NCBI GenBank assembly: GCA_026545225.1
Contig: CM048848.1
Coordinates: forward strand, 43,576,806-43,640,805
Direction: 5' to 3'
DNA: 64,000 nucleotides
From: Cornus controversa
Lineage: Eukaryota > Streptophyta > Magnoliopsida > Cornales > Cornaceae
Part shown: positions 58,580 to 64,000 of the stretch, one piece after another
Layout of the letters: every line of letters starts with the position of its first letter
How positions within the stretch are numbered: position 1 is the stretch's first letter
Made by a program: the position numbers and the translations under genes
The notes under the pieces: generated by a model
Database searches by the model: none
Told to the model about the DNA's origin: nothing
What the model saw: the letters and a program-made list of their open reading frames with translations, nothing else

Positions 58580-60947
58580 ATATCTTTGAATCAGTATTAG
58601 AGAATTTTTTCAAAAGAAAAATAAGAGTTACCACCCTCTTTAGGAAGAGATGATCACTCGTCAAAGCGAAGTGATATATGTAAAGAACAACCTCAAGGAT
58701 CTTCCTGCAGATCCTAGACTACGAACTTAGATTTTGGGTTATAATCCTAATGTTTGAGATCAAATTCGTAGAGAATATCTACAAAGGGGTGCTTGCCAAC
58801 CTCGAAAGCATATGTTTCCTAATAGGAAATTTGGGCAATCATCAAGACGTTTTTGCCCAGCATGGTTTGATGAGTATATTTGGTTAGAATATAGCATAGC
58901 TAAGGATGCAACATATTATCTATGTTGTTGTCTCTTTAAACCAAATATTGGAGAACAATCGGGTGGTGATTCCTTTGTGAGTGAAGAATTTTCAAATTGG
59001 AAGAAGAAAAAAAGATTTGATAAACATATTGGAGGTCTGAACAATTCCCACAACCAATCTTGGAATATGTATCAAGCTTTAAAGAAACAAAAGCAACGTA
59101 TTCAAATAATTTTCTCCAACCAATCAGACAAGGCACGAATTGAATATCGAACTTGATTAACTGCATCAATTGATTACATTCGACACTTTTTATGACAAGG
59201 GTTTGCATTTCGTGGTGATGATGAAACTGAGGATTCAAGCAACCAAGGGAATTTTCTTGAGACATTGTAGTTTTTTGCAGATCATAATTAGGGTATTAAC
59301 GTAGTTACATTGAAGAATGCTCTTGAAAATCTCAAATTAACGGCACCTAAGATTCAAAAGGACATTGTTAATGTCATTGCAATGGAGACTATCAATGTTT
59401 TCATTGAAGATATTGGCAATGCTTTTTTTTCTATTCTAATTGATGAGTCTCGGGACATTTCAACAAATGAGAAAATGGCTTGTGTGTTACGCTACGTGAA
59501 CAAGAATGGGCAAGTAGTTGAACGTTTTATCGGTCTTGTGCATGTTAATGATACCACTGCCATCTCACTTAAGGCGGCAATTGATGACTTATTTTCTAGA
59601 CATAGGTTAAGCATTTCTAACTTGTGCAGGCAAGGTTGTGATGGGGCTTGTAATATGTGAGGACAATTCAATGGTCTCAAAACTCTTATCTTGAGGGAGA
59701 ATGAATGTGCTTTTTACATTCATTGTTTTGCCCATCAACTTCAATTGGCTCGCGTGGCAGCGGCAAAGAAGAATGTTGATATTGTTTCTCTCTTCACCTT
59801 TGTCGCTAATCTTGTGAAAGTAGTTGGTGGTTCATGCAAATATTGTGATATGTTTCAAGAGAAGCAAACTTCCATAGTTACCGAGGCACTTAATACTGGT
59901 GAGCTTTCAAGTGAACAAGGCCTAAATCAAAACACTTCTCTTAAGCGATCTAGTAATATACGTTGGAATTCACATTATGAAAATTTGATTAACGTGATTA
60001 CCATGTTTTCAACCATGGTTGGTGAACTTGAGACAATTGCAAAGGATGGGTCATTTGAACAGAAATTTGAAGTAAATTTGTTGTTGGAGTTCATACAATC
60101 TTTTAATTTCATATTCTGTTTGCATTTGATGAAAGCTCTTCTAGGAATTACAAATGAGTTATCAAAAGCGCTTCAAATGAAAGATCAAGATATTGTGATT
60201 GCAATGTCCTTAGTCAAAATATGCAAGGACCAATTGCAAATGATGAGGGAGAATGAATGGGATTCTTTACTTGATGAAGTTTCTTCTTTTTGTGTCAAGC
60301 ATGACATTCTTGTTACTAATATGGATGATACATTTCTACCTCTAGAAAGACCACGACACAAAGCTCATGAAAATTCAAACTTGCATCATTATCGTATTGA
60401 GTTATTTTATGCCATCATAGATATTCAACTTCAAGAGCTAAATAGTCATTTTACTAAAGCAAATACTGAGTTGTTGCTTTGTGTGGCATGCTTGTCTCCG
60501 GATAATTTATTTTCTGCTTTTGAGAAGCAAAAATTAATCCGACTTGCTCAATTTTATCCAAAAGAATTTTCTTCAGTTGCTCTTGTAAAACTTGGTGATC
60601 AACTTGAGAATTATATTGTGGATGTGTGCTCTGGTAGCGAGTTTGAATGATTAAAAGGGATTAGTGATCTTACAAAGAAAATGGTTGAAACTGAAATAAA
60701 CAAGGTGCACTCACTAGTTTATTTGCTTGTGACATTAGCATTGATCTTACCAGTTGCAACCGCTACCGTAGAGAGGACATTTTCTACTATGAATATTGTA
60801 AAGAATCGATTGCGCAACAAGATGGGAGATGAATAGATGAGTGATAGTTTGTTAGTATATATTGAAAAAGATATATCTAAGGGTGTAGATAATGAAGCTA
60901 TCATACAACGTTTTCAAAATATGAAAAGTCGTCGAGGACAATTGTAA
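58580..60947 (+). pseudogene. hAT transposase (ZMYM1/TTF zinc-finger type), about ten premature stops
   Basis: A single frame runs about 790 codons. It starts near LENFFKRKNKSYHP and ends at the TAA at 60945-60947. The N-terminal TTF-type zinc-finger region carries RFCPAWFDEYIWLEYS and YLCCCLFKPNIGEQ (58850-58960). The catalytic part starts with NVIAMETINVFIEDI, AFFSILIDESRDIS and HCFAHQLQLARVAA (59370-59760). The hAT C-terminal dimerisation motif is ALILPVATATVERTFSTMNI (60730-60810). About ten in-frame stops (for example at 58641, 58755, 59154, 59658, 60648) but no shift of frame. Several fall where relatives have Arg or Trp, fitting CGA to TGA and TGG to TAG changes. Full-length relatives are plant proteins annotated as zinc finger MYM-type 1-like (from memory). 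Confidence 0.85.
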
Positions 60948-61086
60948 ATGTACTCAATAGAATTTTTGATGAATGTTACTGTTATTTTGCATATTACAGT
61001 GACATAAATGTACTCAATGAAAGTTATTGTTCTTTTGTTTATTACGATGATTTGGATTTTTTTATCTTGTTTTTAAAGGCACCCTC

Positions 61087-61117
<31 letters not shown>

Positions 61118-61148
61118 ACAAATTTCTAAGTCCGTCACTGCTCACAAG

Positions 61149-64000
61149 CCCCTCCGGTGCGTCATAAAATTCCTCCACTGAACTGTAGAACAGAATCATC
61201 TCCAAATATTTTTTTCTTTTTTCTTCTCCACCACCGGCTCTAATACCAATTGTAACAGATTGGACACTTGCTAATGACCTAAAAGGTTAAGTTGTTGGAC
61301 AGTACTGTCTATCTACCTATATATACTCATTCTCATTTCCATCTGCATGAGACGTCGGACAAGACTCCTTTTAACACCTATCCTCTCCATGGCTGCTTCA
61401 CGTGACAACAATTATGTTAAATGTGAATGAAATTGCAACATTTATATCGCTCCAGTGACAATTTTTGGATACAATAGGTCACGAGGTGACAAGATTTTTA
61501 CTGAGGTAGAGCTTTAGATTAGGTTGTACTATATGGAGTGCTAGTAATACTTAATAAAAAAATTAATAAATATGATTAAATAATTACTTTATTATTGTTA
61601 AATACCATTTTTTTTTTCATAATTATGATACTAAAACGGTTAAAAGTCCAAAGCTTATAAAAGGTGGTATCCACATTTTTAGAGTGGACTGATTATTAGA
61701 AGGGACTCTCTCCCTCTCAATCTCTCTCTTCTTCTCGAGAATCTATTAGGTACTCCGAGGATTATTGGACTGGCATTAAAACTTGATACACAAACAAAAT
61801 TTAAAATAGATCTAACATTTGATTAGTCTGAGATCAATGATCCTGAGAGTACCTAATATTATAGTCACTAGTTTGCGTATTGAGTTTGGAGCAATTTTGA
61901 AGACAAGGCTAATACCCTCTGTCTTTCTCTGAACGTGTCCAAAGAAAATTACTGACGAATATAAATTGTATTTTGGAGTCGTATTAGACGGCTAATTCCT
62001 GTACATAGAGAGGTCTTACAACTTTAAGACACTCCTAATATGCCTTTCATTTATTCACGCCAGTTCTTAATTTCCTACTTATCTTATTACTATCGTTTTC
62101 ATTTTTTAATTTCTATTATTGAGTTAATTTTCTATTGTTGATATTATGTGTGTTGTTTAAAGTTAATGGCTATTGCTATATTCATGTCTTTTATACATGA
62201 AAGATGTTGTTTTTTAAATATAAATGTTGAGCATCTCATCCTTATATTTTATTTGTTGTAAATTCATATTTCTTGTAATTCTTATATTCTAAAAATTATA
62301 TATATGTTTCATCTCAATGAATGAATTGTTGTTTTGTATACATGTGTGAATTGTTGTTTTGTATGCATGTTGTGATGTGTATAATTGTTAAATAATATAA
62401 ATAAAATTGATATTATATCTTTTAGCAATAACATGGAGTTGTACCACCTTTCCAGTGACATCTTCAAATTGGGTTGGGTTACAAGCGTAGGGAGCATTTG
62501 ACACATCCTAACATCATGCGTGCATGCAACACCATGATACATGCAACATCATGATATAATGATAGGACCTATAATGGTAAAACTCATTAAAATAAATACA
62601 TATTTATTTATGTGTCGGTATCTAATTAGTGTGCGATATCATATCATAAAATTCATCACTACACCAAAAATATTTAACTTTTTCTCGTTGTAATACGTCA
62701 ATGGACCATTAAGGTCTTAAGAAACAAATAAAATTGATAAATTAGTACTTTAATTGAGGAGAATAAATCAAGCGCCCCGATTTATTTATACTTTTATCAA
62801 CTTAATAAATGTGATAGTTAATGTTCATAACGAAAATTTGTGAATTAATAAGACAATCGAGAAAACTATTAAAAAAATTATGTAAATTTGCAAATTAGTA
62901 AATTCATTATTAAAATTTTATATTAATGAACTTCAGAACTTGTTACGTAATCCATTTATTTTATTTTATTTTATTTGGCAAGTAAAATATATATTTTTGG
63001 AGAGAGAGAGAGAGTTAAATTGAGGATTTTATAGAAGAAATTGGTGATGGCAACTCGATTCCTGGATTTTGTTGTAATGGAATATAATTTATTATTCACT
63101 CATGTCACTTTATTTACTTAGCTATGGGATTTTGAACAGTATTACATTTAGATGAAAGTCAAAATAAGACAATTTAGAAAGACTTTTCTGATTCTTGGTT
63201 CTATTTAAGTTTTGTGCAGTTATTTATCGGGAAAAAAAAATTTGTTTTATGCATTTGATTATTTAGATAATTAGATTGATATCCGAAATTATTTGAATCG
63301 GATAAAAGTGACAAAATTTACAGCCCTTACATTTGAAATAGTGTGGTGTGATGAGCAAGTTCATGTCCTAATTCATGAGCTCTTTATTTGGGGCCGTGAC
63401 AATAAAATTTATATTTTTGGAGAGAGAAATAGTTAAATTTAGGAATTTATCGAATAGGTGGAAACCCAAATAATTTTAGAGACATTTACATTATTTATAT
63501 AAAAGAACTTGCATGCATGCATGGTGGTTATTAGCTTGTAACTCTCAATCCGAATGATATTGACCTATTTGTGTATATTATCTGAGCTTCAAGTAGTAAC
63601 AGGCCTTGGATTCTAATTTTACCGACATCTTGTTTTGATAATTAAAAATTTTTACACAATAAACCCGCGCAAGTGCTTGACCAAGTCGCAGTTGAGATGG
63701 TAGATGGTGTTTTACATTATTAATATCCCTTAATTTTATATTAAACCATCACAATTTGTAGTCTTGATTGCAAGCACTGCAAAAGCATTTTAAATTTTGG
63801 TGCATGTTAGGTGTTTACGGGACTTATTTTTTGTTTCTAGGTACGTGTTTTAAATCTCACTTTGTTATGTTTCATTGTCATTTTCACAATCTCACGCGGT
63901 TCACATAGATTAATTTAATCTTACTAGTGAACATGACAAAAGGTTTCTTCTTTTCCTTTTATTTTTTTACTCTTTAGAAAGAAACATTATGCAATTACTT
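61149..64000. other. AT-rich region to the window end, no gene seen
   Basis: After the repeat remnant at 61149-61195, sequence at 61240-61500 resembles retroelement or gene 3' sequence but no family is recognised. Tandem GAATTGTTGTTTTGTATRCATG occurs at about 62323-62370. A CACTA-like terminal word (CACTACACCAAAAA) lies at 62657. Two related blocks, TTTTTGGAGAGAGA followed by AGTTAAATT, lie near 62995 and 63415. No coding frame of note on either strand. Confidence 0.5.

Larger units (their letters stand above)
57295..61140 (+). mobile_element. hAT-superfamily DNA transposon, 3.85 kb, transposase disabled
   Basis: The terminal inverted repeats read CAGGCACGGACTTA (left) and, inverted, CAGTGACGGACTTA (right). 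The 8-bp target duplication CTCACAGG/CTCACAAG (57287-57294 and 61141-61148) has one mismatch. Both fit hAT. The element carries a plus-strand transposase frame (58580-60947). A small hairpin GTGGGGG...CCCCCAC lies near the left end, a C-run and CA microsatellite (61087-61121) near the right end, and a leader-like CT-rich stretch at 57440-57500. The target is an existing local tandem repeat. Confidence 0.9.

Noticed and set aside
1-64000. tRNA and rRNA genes
   Set aside because: None was recognised; the tRNA-like words near 12426, 30565 and 47000 are retroelement primer-binding sites.

Overview
The window looks like nuclear DNA of a eudicot plant. It is AT-rich, most of it is nested Ty3/gypsy LTR retrotransposons of the Athila and Tekay (chromovirus) types, and it also holds a plant hAT transposon, a TRIM-like LTR, a small MITE and a pseudogene of the plant splicing factor SF3b p14. 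No rRNA, tRNA or bacterial-type operon was seen. The species cannot be named from this sequence.

Layout. Positions 833-18080 (unit A) and 18791-about 35100 (unit B) are two tandem copies of one block. In each, a broken minus-strand Athila-like element is followed by a common flank, a movement-protein-like gene and a gag-like remnant. Each copy later received its own insertions. Unit A carries a 4.2 kb solo LTR with a 69-bp tandem array. Unit B carries a 3.4 kb solo LTR of the same family, a second LTR and a 249-bp TRIM-like LTR. Positions 36427-49643 hold an old Tekay-type element with both LTRs and a near-matching 5-bp target duplication; the 3' end of an Athila-like element lies inside its pol region. 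A third, more diverged movement-protein-like gene follows at 51158-51934. The rest is quieter: an LTR-like stretch, a MITE (53672-53852), an SF3b p14 pseudogene (55884-56123), a hAT element with 8-bp target duplications (57295-61140) and AT-rich DNA to the end.

The most notable content is the set of three tandem genes that read like plant-virus 30K movement proteins (15840-16628, 33352-33674 partial, 51158-51934, all minus strand). Two have long uninterrupted frames and share upstream sequence, including a conserved splice-donor-like site. They are either old virus-derived copies or a virus-derived family kept by the host; the sequence alone does not decide. Units A and B differ by roughly 3-9 % by eye over most of their length, but a tract of about 1.15 kb beside the movement-protein-like gene is almost identical, which suggests recent gene conversion.

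All percentages are by-eye estimates. Family names rest on recognised protein and terminal motifs, not on database searches.
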